DNA of 64,000 nt from Bacteroidota bacterium. GTDB taxonomy: Bacteria > Bacteroidota > Bacteroidia > UBA7662 > CANHCV01. The notes beneath the pieces were generated by a model. The model did not search any database, had not been told where the DNA came from, and worked only from the letters and a program-made list of their open reading frames with translations. Positions 37,770 through 47,200 of the stretch are shown here, one piece after another (position 1 is the first letter of the stretch; the number at the start of each line of letters is the position of its first letter). Where the stretch lies: NCBI GenBank assembly GCA_947501265.1, contig CANMVY010000009.1:27587-91586 (forward strand), in the 5' to 3' direction. The position numbers and the translations under genes are program-made.

Positions 37770-38969
37770 TTAATTCATTTCTTTTTGATACGCAATCAAG
37801 CCAGCTTGAAGGGCATCCATAGCCAAATCTAAATCGTGTTTATTCAGGACATACGCCATTCGAACTTCTTTTTTTCCAAGTCCAGGTGTAGCGTAAAATC
37901 CGGTTGCTGGCGCCATCATCACTGTGGTGCCGTTGTGCTCAAATGATTCCAACATCCACTGGCAAAATTTATCGGAATCGTCGATAGGAAGTTCCACCAC
38001 GACATAAAAAGCACCACCGGGATTGGGGCACGTTACCCCAGGCATGGCATTTAGTCGCTTAACCACCAAATCGCGGCGAGAAACATATTCTGCCGAAACC
38101 TCTTCAAAATAGGTAGAAGGAACTTCAATCGCAGCCTCAGCGCCAATTTGTTCGAAGGTTGGTGGACTCAATCGCGCTTGAGCGAATTTCAAGGCGGTGC
38201 TCATCACTTCTTTATTTCTGGAAATCAACGTGCCGATTCGAGCGCCGCAAGCCGAGTATTTTTTAGAAACCGAATCTATAACGATCGCGTGTTCTTCCAA
38301 TCCGTCCAACGTTAGAATGGAAATGTGTTCTTTTCCTTCGTAACAAAAATCGCGATAAACCTCATCGGCAAACAAAAACAAATCGTACTTCAAGGCCAAA
38401 TCGCGCAAAGCCAATAGCTCTTCTTTGGAATACAAATAACCCGTTGGATTATTGGGATTGCAAATGATGATTCCTTTGGTTTTATCAGTAATCAATGCTT
38501 CGAATGCTTCGGAAGAGGGGAGTGCAAACCCGTTCGAAATGCTGGCCGTGATGGGTTTTACGGTTACCCCAGCCATGGTAGCAAATCCGTTGTAATTGGC
38601 ATAAAAAGGTTCAGGAATAATAACTTCATCGCCTGGATTGAAGCACGACATCATGGCGAATACAATGGCTTCCGATCCTCCAACGGTAATCATGAGATCG
38701 GTAGAGGTAATCGCAATGCCTTGGTTGGTGTAGTACTGCGCCAATTTGGTTCGATACGATTCGTTCCCAGCCGAATGAGAGTAAGCCAAAACATCAATAT
38801 CAACGTTTCGGATGGCATTCATGAATTGAGGTGGGGTAACAATATCGGGCTGCCCAATGTTGAGGTAAAAAATTTCGGTGCCTCGTTTGGCAGCTGCCTC
38901 TGCAAAAGGAACAAGCTTACGAATCGGTGATGCGGGCATTTGGTGTCCGCGGTTTGAAATGGCTGGCAT
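37770..38969 (-). CDS. Pyridoxal-phosphate aminotransferase, fold type I
   Basis: This is a 399-residue class I/II aminotransferase. It has the N-terminal YLNIGQPDIVTPP, IICNPNNPTGYLY, the ADEVYRDFCYEG motif with its PLP-contacting Asp and Tyr, and the Schiff-base lysine in DSVSKKYSACGARIG. Members act on aspartate, alanine or aromatic amino acids; specificity cannot be read. It is 3 bases after the DUF1573 gene. Confidence 0.9.
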   Translation of the reverse strand: MPAISNRGHQMPASPIRKLVPFAEAAAKRGTEIFYLNIGQPDIVTPPQFMNAIRNVDIDVLAYSHSAGNESYRTKLAQYYTNQGIAITSTDLMITVGGSEAIVFAMMSCFNPGDEVIIPEPFYANYNGFATMAGVTVKPITASISNGFALPSSEAFEALITDKTKGIIICNPNNPTGYLYSKEELLALRDLALKYDLFLFADEVYRDFCYEGKEHISILTLDGLEEHAIVIDSVSKKYSACGARIGTLISRNKEVMSTALKFAQARLSPPTFEQIGAEAAIEVPSTYFEEVSAEYVSRRDLVVKRLNAMPGVTCPNPGGAFYVVVELPIDDSDKFCQWMLESFEHNGTTVMMAPATGFYATPGLGKKEVRMAYVLNKHDLDLAMDALQAGLIAYQKEMN

Positions 38970-38972
38970 GGA

Positions 38973-39437
38973 TTAGTTTTGATCTTTTTGTAAAATGGAA
39001 GGTTTTTGTGATGAAGGCGAAATCGGCTCGTTGGGTTGCTGAGGAATCACATCGCCTTTGATGTTGAGCACTTTTACCGGTGTTTTGGCATTGGTGGTGA
39101 TGGTTACAGAACGATCGAAAGCACCCGGACGTCCGGCAGAATTGTACGTGGCCTTAACGAAACCTGTTTTTCCGGGAGGGATGGGGCCACGGGTCCAATC
39201 GGGTGTGGTGCATCCGCAAGAAACATTGACACGAGAAATGACCAAAGGCTCTTCGCCAACGTTGGTGAATTTAAATTCGAAAGAGGGCAATTCACCTTCC
39301 CGAATTTTTCCGAAATCGTGGGTTTCTTTTTCGAAGCGGATTTCGGCCTTGGATTGTTCGGGTTGTTCTTGGGCGGAAGCGGAAAGGCCGAAACCTAACC
39401 ACATCAGTCCCATCAGGGCTATTGTTTTCATCATCAT
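38973..39437 (-). CDS. DUF1573 domain protein, exported
   Basis: This is a 154-residue protein with a signal peptide (KTIALMGLMWLGFGLSASAQ). A DUF1573 Ig-like domain follows, with HDFGKIREGE, FKFTNVGEEPLVISRV, SCGCTTPDW and PPGKTGFVKATYNSAGRPG. Such proteins are widespread exported Bacteroidota proteins of unknown function. The start (one of three adjacent Met codons) overlaps the stop of the hydratase gene by 4 bases. Confidence 0.9.
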   Translation of the reverse strand: MMMKTIALMGLMWLGFGLSASAQEQPEQSKAEIRFEKETHDFGKIREGELPSFEFKFTNVGEEPLVISRVNVSCGCTTPDWTRGPIPPGKTGFVKATYNSAGRPGAFDRSVTITTNAKTPVKVLNIKGDVIPQQPNEPISPSSQKPSILQKDQN

Positions 39438-40207
39438 TTGCTTTTAAACTTTTGAATGGCGTTCCTCGTGAATTCAGAAAGAACCAATTTTCCGCTGATG
39501 CCCGCTCTTTCAATCAACAATTGATCCCAGTGTTCGGTTCCAGCCCAAAAGATTTTCTTCAATTCCTGCATGGCCTCTGGATTCGATGAAGCCAATTTTT
39601 GTGCCAATGTTTGAATAGCAGCATCCATCTCTTCAGCATTTGAAAAAACTTGAGCGTACAACCCGTGTTGTTCGGCCCAACGGGCACTTCTCCATTCGGT
39701 AGCATCGATGGCGAGCTGCGACATTCCGGAAACACCAATTTTTCGTTCAACCGCAGGACCAACCACAAACGGACCAATTCCAACGGCAAGTTCCGATAAT
39801 TTAACCGATGCACTTTCAACGGCAAAACAATAATCAACCGAAGAGGCAATTCCAACGCCTCCGCCTACTGCTTTTCCTTGAACTCGTCCAATCACCAATT
39901 TAGGACATTGGCGAAGGGCATTGATAACCATAGCAAATCCGGAAAAGAAACGCTTTCCTGTTTCTAGATCGTCAATGGCAATCAATTCATCAAAAGACGC
40001 TCCAGCACAAAAGGCCTTGTCGCCTACGGATTGAAGAACGATGACTCTGGAATCTTCATGTTTTCCTTCGTTTTCAATGTTTTCGGCCAACGAACGCAAA
40101 ACAGCACCGGGAAGGGAATTGGATTGCGGGTGATAAAAAGTTATGGTTGCAATTCCTTGAGAACGGTGAACCTCAACGCCACCATTTGGAAAATTTTGTG
40201 AATTCAT
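39434..40207 (-). CDS. Enoyl-CoA hydratase/isomerase family protein
   Basis: This is a 257-residue crotonase-fold enzyme. It has the oxyanion-hole segment FCAGASFDELIAI, VQGKAVGGGVGIASSVDYCF, and Glu in KLSELAVGIGPFVVG. It acts on CoA esters in beta-oxidation or leucine breakdown (methylglutaconyl-CoA type), which cannot be told apart here. The ATG was chosen to match the normal family N-terminus; the 9-codon upstream extension has no support. It leads the short run with DUF1573 and the aminotransferase. Confidence 0.9.
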   Translation of the reverse strand: MNSQNFPNGGVEVHRSQGIATITFYHPQSNSLPGAVLRSLAENIENEGKHEDSRVIVLQSVGDKAFCAGASFDELIAIDDLETGKRFFSGFAMVINALRQCPKLVIGRVQGKAVGGGVGIASSVDYCFAVESASVKLSELAVGIGPFVVGPAVERKIGVSGMSQLAIDATEWRSARWAEQHGLYAQVFSNAEEMDAAIQTLAQKLASSNPEAMQELKKIFWAGTEHWDQLLIERAGISGKLVLSEFTRNAIQKFKSK

Positions 40208-40348
40208 GCCGCAAAGTTCGAAAAAAAAGTGCAAATGAAGGGTCTAATAAAATGGACAAATTGAAGGAGGTAAGAAAGAAAAAAACGCATTTAAACCGAC
40301 TTGAAGGTTTTAGCTCTATTTTTGAAAAGGCATTGAAAAATGGTTTTT

Positions 40349-43300
40349 ATGAAAAAAGTTCTTTACCCGGTATTGTTCCTGTTTTTTGGATTGATCTACC
40401 TTTCTAGTTATGGACAAACCTCTGAAATTCGTTACGGAGGAGTCAAATTGGGATTAAACATGGGCGGTGGTTGGCAGCAATCCGACGTTCAACAAGTTTA
40501 TCCAATGTTTTCTCGCGGATTAACCCTGGGAATTCCCGTTTACAGCAAGCCAAATGCTTTTTGGGCGGTTGATCTTCGTGGACGTTGGTTGAACGCAAAG
40601 TCCGAAGGAAATCAGACCTTCAGGACTGTTGCAAGCGATGAAAATGTCTTCAAGCAAGATTTTAATTTTTCGAATGCTTATCAAGCTACGGATAGTTTAT
40701 TCCATAATCATCGCACCATTTTTAAAGAAGGAAACCTAGAATTGGTTTTGGGATTTAATCGTTTGCGTGAAAAAACTGGGATTTATTTGTACGGATTTGG
40801 AGGATTGGGAATTGCAGGATATCAGGTTTTCCAAGAAATCATTCGCGAAAATGGAGACGGATACAATTTTTCCTCCATCAATACGAATCAGAAAGATCCC
40901 TATCAAATTGCTGATCAAATTCGTAACCTTCAGAAAGATGGAAATCTTTTTACCTTGGATTACGAATCGGCAGCTGTAGGGTACGATTTAAACACGTATC
41001 GTTTAAGGTTCACACCCTCGTTAGGTGCCGGTCTTGGTTTTTACCTCACTCCAGGGTGGATGATTGGATTGGAACACAAAGTTTCATTTCCTTGGAAAGA
41101 AGATCGCTTGGATGGTTATGCTTCAACCGATATTCGTGCGAAATACGACCGCTTTCATTATACAGCCTTAAAAACAGAGTTTACGATTGGCGGTCGCTTG
41201 AATCGAAAAAATCGTGGAGACAAAGGAAATCAGGTACAAAACGACATAGAACCCAGTGTTCGTTGGGAATTTCCTGTCGGAAATCCTTATGAATCTGCCT
41301 CTTCTGTAGTAACAGTTCGAGCCAAAGTGTTTCAGGTAAAAGAACGAAGTCAAATTACTTTTTTGGTGAATGGAGTTCAGGATGACCGATTTTCATGGAA
41401 TCCAACTTCCCAAACACTCACATCTACCCTAAACCTTCAGCGCGGGTCCAATGAAATTGTGGTGATGGCTCGAAACGATCAAGGCCAAGCTTCGGGTTCT
41501 CGCACCCTTGTTTACGATGTAAAACCGGTGTTCATCGATACCATTCGCAACAATCCGCCCACCAATACCGTATTGGCTCCTCAAATTTTTTGGATGAACC
41601 CTTCAGGCGGTATGGGCAATACTTCGGATGAAATCTTCACTTTTCAAGCCGTAGTGAAACAAGTCACTGAAAAAAATCAGATCCAATTGATGGCTCGCGG
41701 AAATCAAATTTATGATTTCACTTTTGATGCCAATTCAGGAACGGTTTCCGCAGTGCTTCCCTTGGTAATTGGAGTAAACCGATTGAATGTTATTGCCCGA
41801 AATGCAGGTGGTACTCAATCTTCTACAGCCGAAGTTACCGTTGAAAGAAATTCGACGCCCAGCAATTTTGGAAAAGCACCAACCATCGATTTGATGCGCC
41901 CAACTTCCCGTAACTTTTTCTCTACAACCCAAGAAAAAGTGCTTTTTGAGGCCGTGGTAAAGCAAGTTACCGATCCATCTCAAATTACCCTCACTTTTGA
42001 TCAGCAAAAGGTAACCAATTTCAGCTTCAATTCCATTTCAGGAATGGTGACCGCCAATTTAATGTTGGAACCCGGAAACCATTACCTCAGCATTCGTGCA
42101 AGAAATGAATTTGGAAGTGATGTTGAAAATCTCATGCTGGTGCGAGAAGGAGGGACGTTCGACCCGGTTAATCCAACCAATCCAACCAATCCAACCAATC
42201 CAACCAATCCAACCAATCCAACTAATCCAACCAATCCAACTAATCCAACTAATCCAACCAATCCAACTAATCCAACTAATCCAACTAATCCTACCAACCC
42301 GACAAATCCAACAAATCCAACAAATCCTAATAACCCAACCAATCCCATTGCAGCTCCTCAAATTGTCTTTACCAAACCTTCACGGAGTCCGTTCAATTGG
42401 GTAAATACCTTTACTTCTTATGAATATGCAGCGGTAGTGAAAAACGTTGCTCGTTCTCAAGATGTGAAAGTCTACATCAATGGAAATGAAACCGTTGCTT
42501 TTTTCTACAATGAATCCAATGGAGTTTTAACTGGTTCATTTTTCTGCAATCAAGGCTCCAATACCATCCAAATTATTGGAACCAATTCCAAGGGTACAGC
42601 TGCGGAAACAGCGATCGTAAATTACAATTCAGAAAATCCCCCAACTCTTCAGTGGTTAAGTCCAACCCAACTCACCACATCGAAAGCCACCGAAATCATC
42701 CAAGTTAAGGTTGCTAACGTTAAAAATAAATCCGATATCCAAGTCAGTGTAAATGGCAAATCGGTATTTTTTACGTATTCGTATTCCAATCAAACCATCA
42801 CCATTTCTACCCCACTTCAATTAGATGCAAATGTCATTGAAATCAAAGCAAAGAATTCTGCCGGATCTGATCAATTGGTGAAAACCATCACTCGAACATC
42901 CACCACCGGTTCAAATGGAAATACAGGCGGAAATACGGGCGGAAACACCGGCGGAAACACCGGCGGAAACACCGGCGGAAATACGGGCGGAAGCACCGGC
43001 GGAAGCACGGGCGGAAGCACAGGCGGAAGCACAAATCCTCCTGTTGCATTAGCTCCAACCGTTCAATGGACCACACCGTCTTCTTCATCTATTCGAGTGA
43101 ATTCCATAGATTACACCGCCGTTGCACAAGTGCGAAACGTTGCAACCTCCAATGAATTAACGGTTACCCAAAATGGAAATCCCATTGCATTTCAATTTTC
43201 ACCAGAAGATGGAAGCGTGCAAGTGCCGCTTTCCCTTCAAGATGGAATCAATACTGTTTCCATCTTGGCAAGAAATGCTGGAGGAAGCGATTCGAAATCG

Positions 43301-44257
43301 GTTCGAATTACGTTGGCAACTCCAACTGGAACACCAAGTAATCCATCTGCCGAGCCCGCCGACCCTAACCGAATTCCTAGAATTATTTGGGTAAACCCTT
43401 CAGGAAGAATGAATAATACCAGCTATTCTTCTACCTATCGCGTTCAAATTCGATTTGAAAATGTTACGGCTTCCAGCCAAATTCGATTTAAATTGAATGG
43501 TGTTAATCATGTATTTGGATTTGATGCTTCAACCAAAACCTTAGAAACCAGCATTCGTCCTCGCACCGGAGATAACTATCTTTTTGTAGAAGTAAACACG
43601 GCCAACGGACATGCCGAAGATTCAGCTCAGTTGTACCACGATTTGACCAGCAATTCGGGAGCGCCATTGCTGAATGTTTTGAATCCGGCTCGTAGAAATT
43701 CTACCGTGAATCAAGATCGCATTACCCTCCAAGCGGAGGTGAGGAATGTTTCAAGCAACGAAGAAATTGAAGTCATTCACAACAATAATGTGGTGAGCTT
43801 TTCGTACGATCCCGTTACCTTCCGAATGACTTGTCCGTTGCAACTAACGGTGGGAATTAATCCGATAACCATTACCGTTACAACACCAAATGGCCGTGAA
43901 CAAGAGCAATTGGTGATTAACTATCAGCCGGAACCAACTCCCGGACAAACGGAAAGCACCCCTCGCAGCGGTGGTGGACAATCGCCAAATCGTGGTAACC
44001 AAATTCAAGAGCCACAGAGAAAGGTAGAAGAAAGTAAAACGCCCAAAACGCCAACGGCCAGCCTGCGACCTGTTAAACCCACAACAACCGAGCCTACAAC
44101 ACGGCCAAGTCAGTCGGCAACGCCCAAGCCTACGGTGAAAGAGCCCGTAAGAACGGCTCCTCCGGTGAATAATGCGCCATCCAAACCCAAAGCAGATCCA
44201 TCGGAAACGCCGAAACCTAAAATGAATAAGCCCACGCCAAAAACAGGTGGCGAATGA
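40349..44257 (+). CDS. Large surface protein: N-terminal barrel plus eight Ig-like repeats
   Basis: This is a 1302-residue protein. Signal peptide MKKVLYPVLFLFFGLIYLSS is followed by about 270 residues of barrel-like strands. Eight repeats of about 90-95 residues follow. Each opens with a P-x-I/V-x-W/F segment and has QVTxxxQI, NG, a strand, and N-x-I/V-x-I-x-A-R-N-x-x-G, which suggests bacterial Ig-like or PKD-like folds. Two low-complexity linkers interrupt them: (NPT)n at residues 608-667 and (GGNT/GGST)n at 860-895. A Pro/Thr/Lys-rich tail ends the protein, with no T9SS sorting domain. It probably works at the outer membrane as a stalk or adhesin. A -7 box TATTTTTG (40317-40324) lies upstream. 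The stop touches the ancestral stop of the disrupted alkylation repair gene. Confidence 0.85.
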   Translation: MKKVLYPVLFLFFGLIYLSSYGQTSEIRYGGVKLGLNMGGGWQQSDVQQVYPMFSRGLTLGIPVYSKPNAFWAVDLRGRWLNAKSEGNQTFRTVASDENVFKQDFNFSNAYQATDSLFHNHRTIFKEGNLELVLGFNRLREKTGIYLYGFGGLGIAGYQVFQEIIRENGDGYNFSSINTNQKDPYQIADQIRNLQKDGNLFTLDYESAAVGYDLNTYRLRFTPSLGAGLGFYLTPGWMIGLEHKVSFPWKEDRLDGYASTDIRAKYDRFHYTALKTEFTIGGRLNRKNRGDKGNQVQNDIEPSVRWEFPVGNPYESASSVVTVRAKVFQVKERSQITFLVNGVQDDRFSWNPTSQTLTSTLNLQRGSNEIVVMARNDQGQASGSRTLVYDVKPVFIDTIRNNPPTNTVLAPQIFWMNPSGGMGNTSDEIFTFQAVVKQVTEKNQIQLMARGNQIYDFTFDANSGTVSAVLPLVIGVNRLNVIARNAGGTQSSTAEVTVERNSTPSNFGKAPTIDLMRPTSRNFFSTTQEKVLFEAVVKQVTDPSQITLTFDQQKVTNFSFNSISGMVTANLMLEPGNHYLSIRARNEFGSDVENLMLVREGGTFDPVNPTNPTNPTNPTNPTNPTNPTNPTNPTNPTNPTNPTNPTNPTNPTNPTNPTNPNNPTNPIAAPQIVFTKPSRSPFNWVNTFTSYEYAAVVKNVARSQDVKVYINGNETVAFFYNESNGVLTGSFFCNQGSNTIQIIGTNSKGTAAETAIVNYNSENPPTLQWLSPTQLTTSKATEIIQVKVANVKNKSDIQVSVNGKSVFFTYSYSNQTITISTPLQLDANVIEIKAKNSAGSDQLVKTITRTSTTGSNGNTGGNTGGNTGGNTGGNTGGNTGGSTGGSTGGSTGGSTNPPVALAPTVQWTTPSSSSIRVNSIDYTAVAQVRNVATSNELTVTQNGNPIAFQFSPEDGSVQVPLSLQDGINTVSILARNAGGSDSKSVRITLATPTGTPSNPSAEPADPNRIPRIIWVNPSGRMNNTSYSSTYRVQIRFENVTASSQIRFKLNGVNHVFGFDASTKTLETSIRPRTGDNYLFVEVNTANGHAEDSAQLYHDLTSNSGAPLLNVLNPARRNSTVNQDRITLQAEVRNVSSNEEIEVIHNNNVVSFSYDPVTFRMTCPLQLTVGINPITITVTTPNGREQEQLVINYQPEPTPGQTESTPRSGGGQSPNRGNQIQEPQRKVEESKTPKTPTASLRPVKPTTTEPTTRPSQSATPKPTVKEPVRTAPPVNNAPSKPKADPSETPKPKMNKPTPKTGGE
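42170..42349 (+). repeat. In-frame 9-bp tandem repeat, 20 units (NPT)n
   Basis: The unit AATCCAACC (with AAT/ACN variation) is repeated 20 times in frame, giving 17 NPT followed by NPN, NPT and NPI. Pure identity over many units predicts length change by slippage. The linker separates the third and fourth Ig-like repeats. Confidence 0.97.
42926..43033 (+). repeat. In-frame 12-bp tandem repeat, 9 units (GGNT/GGST)
   Basis: The unit GGCGGAAAYACN is repeated five times, then GGCGGAAGCACN four times. It encodes five GGNT and four GGST tetrapeptides between the fifth and sixth Ig-like repeats. Neither unit contains a stop in this frame. Confidence 0.95.
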
Positions 44258-44283
44258 TTACAAATGCTTCAACGCCTCTCGTT
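44258..44283 (-). pseudogene. Displaced 3' end of the DNA alkylation repair gene
   Basis: Read on the minus strand, this piece gives R-E-A-L-K-H-L and a TAA stop, and it joins the frame of the alkylation gene's conserved K-R-E-A-L segment. The intact gene therefore once ended here, touching the stop of the Ig-repeat gene; the present gene instead ends in sequence brought by the insertion. This is a direct frame reading, strongly supported by the shared 14 bases. Confidence 0.85.
44270..44283 (+). repeat. Left copy of a 14-bp direct repeat at the insertion
   Basis: CAACGCCTCTCGTT is identical to 47290-47303. It marks the left junction of the inserted element; the final GTT begins the element's GTTATGC box. 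Confidence 0.9.
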
Positions 44284-47200
44284 ATGCCCAATGCTATGAA
44301 CGACAACTGTACAGACAAAAATGACTAAATTTGACAATATAATTTTACAGAAAACATGACCAAACAAGACGCTTATAAAAAAATCAAAAAACTGGTAGAT
44401 CGGTTTGACGAACAAAAAGAATTTTATAGAAAGGCTGAATACAATGAAACTCTAACTAGACGTGACTTTATTGACCCTTTCTTTAAAGCACTTGGTTGGG
44501 ACATAGACAATGAAAATGGTTATGCGGAAAGTTATCGTGAAGTGATACACGAGGACAAAGTCAAAGTTGGTAAAGCAACCAAAGCGCCTGATTATTCATT
44601 TAGGCTAGTTGGTGGAAAAAGATTATTTTTTGTTGAAGCTAAAAAACCAAGTATTGCAATTAAAGACGACATTTTACCAGCATATCAAGTTAGACGTTAC
44701 GGATGGAGTGCAAAACTTGCAATTAGTATTGTAACTGACTTTGAAGAATTTGCCATTTACGATTGCACAAAAAAGCCAAACCCAAGCGACAAAGCAGCAA
44801 CAGCAAGACTTAAATACATTACTTATTCCGACTATTTAAAAGAGTTTGATTTCATTTGGGACACATTTAGCAAAGAGAAAGTTCTTCAAGGTAGTTTTGA
44901 CAAATTTGTTCAAAGCGACACATATAAAAAAGGAACAACAACTGTTGACAATGAATTTCTACAATCCCTAGACAGATGGAGGACTTATCTCGCAACTTCA
45001 ATCAGTTGGAACAATAAAAACCTTAATGAAGACGAAATAAATTTTGCTGTTCAGCAAACCATTGACAGAATTATTTTCTTAAGAATTGCAGAAGATAGAA
45101 GCATTGAACCATATGGCAATTTAAAGTCTGTTCTTAAAAGTGGTGAATATTACGACAACCTATTTAGAATTTACCAAGAAGCAGACGACAAATACAATTC
45201 AGGACTTTTTGATTTTAACAAAGACAAAATTAGTAAAACATTAAAAGTTGATAACAAAGTTGTAAAATCTATTATCAATGAACTTTACTACCCTGAAAGT
45301 CCTTACGAATTTTCAGTTTTGTCAGTTGAAATTTTAGGGACAGCTTATGAACAGTTTCTTGGAAAACAAATTAAAGTTGATAAGGCACATCGTGCAAAAA
45401 TAGAAGAAAAACCAGCAGTAAGAAAAGCAGGTGGCGTTTACTATACACCACAATACATAGTTGACTACATAATAAAATACTCCGTTGGAAAACTGATAGA
45501 AGGCAAAGCACCAAAAGAAATTGCAAAAATAAAAATAGCCGACCCTGCCTGCGGCAGTGGCAGTTTTTTATTAGGTGCTTATCAATATTTACTTGATTGG
45601 CATAAGAATTACTACACTGATAATGGTAAGCGGTCTAAAGGAAATAAAGGCAATCCATTAACACCTGAGGGCAATTTAACAACTGCTGAGAAGAAACGAA
45701 TTTTACTTAATAACATTTTTGGAGTTGACATTGACGTTAACGCAGTAGAAGTAACAAAATTATCACTTCTTTTAAAATGTATGGAAGGCGAAACGCAAGC
45801 GAGTATTGAAACACAGATGAAACTTTTTAACGACAGAGTTTTACCTACACTAGACAACAATATCAAAAGTGGAAATAGCTTAGTTGATACTGATTATTAT
45901 GACGAAGAGTTCGACTATGGAGATGAAAAAACAATAAAGCCATTCAGTTGGAAGAAATCATTTGCAGACATATTTAAACAAGGTGGCTTCGATGTAATTA
46001 TAGGAAATCCGCCTTGGGTTTCATTGAATGGAAAATTTGGTAACGATATATTAAATCCACAAGCGCAGCAATACTTGATTCGGAAGTATTCTGGTAATAC
46101 TTATAGACCTAATCTATATGAATATTTTGTTCACAAGGGTCTCGAACTTATCAATGAGAAGGGTTATTTCACTTTCATTGTTCCTGATAGGCTAGGTTAT
46201 AATGAACAATTCATTAGCCTTCGTACAAAAATTCTAAAAACTTACAAAATAGAAGAATTACTTTATAAAGCACCATTTCCAGGAATTGTAACAGACACTT
46301 TAATTTTCCGAATAACTAATAAAAAGGAAAAGGAAAACAACTATAAGATTGTTGTAGGTGAGTTTGGGAAAAAACTCCAAACTAAATATTCAAATGATTA
46401 TTTAGTAGATACTGAGAAGAAGTTCAGCTATGAAAGCAATGACCAATCCTCAAAAGTCATTGACAAGGTATTTAAGAATAAAAGAGCAACGCCATTTTCT
46501 GAAATCATTGAAAGTAAAACAGGCGTTATCCTTGACACAAAACAAGTTTCAAAGGAGAAAAAAAATAGTAACCAAATAAAAATTGCAAAAGGCAGAAGCA
46601 TCGGTAAGTATTGTTTTTTGGACAATTTTTATTGTGAATTTGGCCCGAATACAATCAAAGGTGGCACTAATGATATTAAGAAGCTTGGTGTAAAAGAAAA
46701 GGTTCTTTTGCGGAAAACAGGTTTTCCAATTATTGCAACATTTGATTGTTCTGGAATGTATCCAGAACAATCATTGTATTTTCTAATAAATAATAAAACC
46801 TCGAACTCATTAAAATATTTTACTGCCTTAGTTAATTCAAACCTTTTTCAATTTGTTTACATCAATAAATTGGTAACAAATAAAGACAGCACACCACAAT
46901 TAAAAAAAGTTGATCTTGATAAGTTTCCTGTAGTCGTATGTGATTTAAAGAACAAAGACGAAAAAGCAAAACACGATGAAATTGTGAAGCAGGTTGACTT
47001 GCTTTTAAAGTTCAATGACGAATTAAACGAAACAACTTTTCAAAATAAAATTGAACACTTAAAGACACGAATTGAACATTGTGAAGAACGTATTAATGAA
47101 ATAATTTTTGACTTATACGGACTGACAAAAACAGACATTGAAACAGTTGACAAATATGATGAGAAATAGAAGCACTGGGCATAACAGCGGTTTTGCAAAA

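Noticed and set aside
42059..42361. Open frames on the minus strand coding GLVGLVG- or WIGWIS-like repeats
   Set aside because: They exist only because the 9-bp repeat has no stop in those frames; they lie opposite the NPT linker of a clear plus-strand gene.
42170..43033. CRISPR-like direct repeats
   Set aside because: The units are 9 and 12 bp, contiguous, without spacers, and in frame with a long gene; no cas genes are present.
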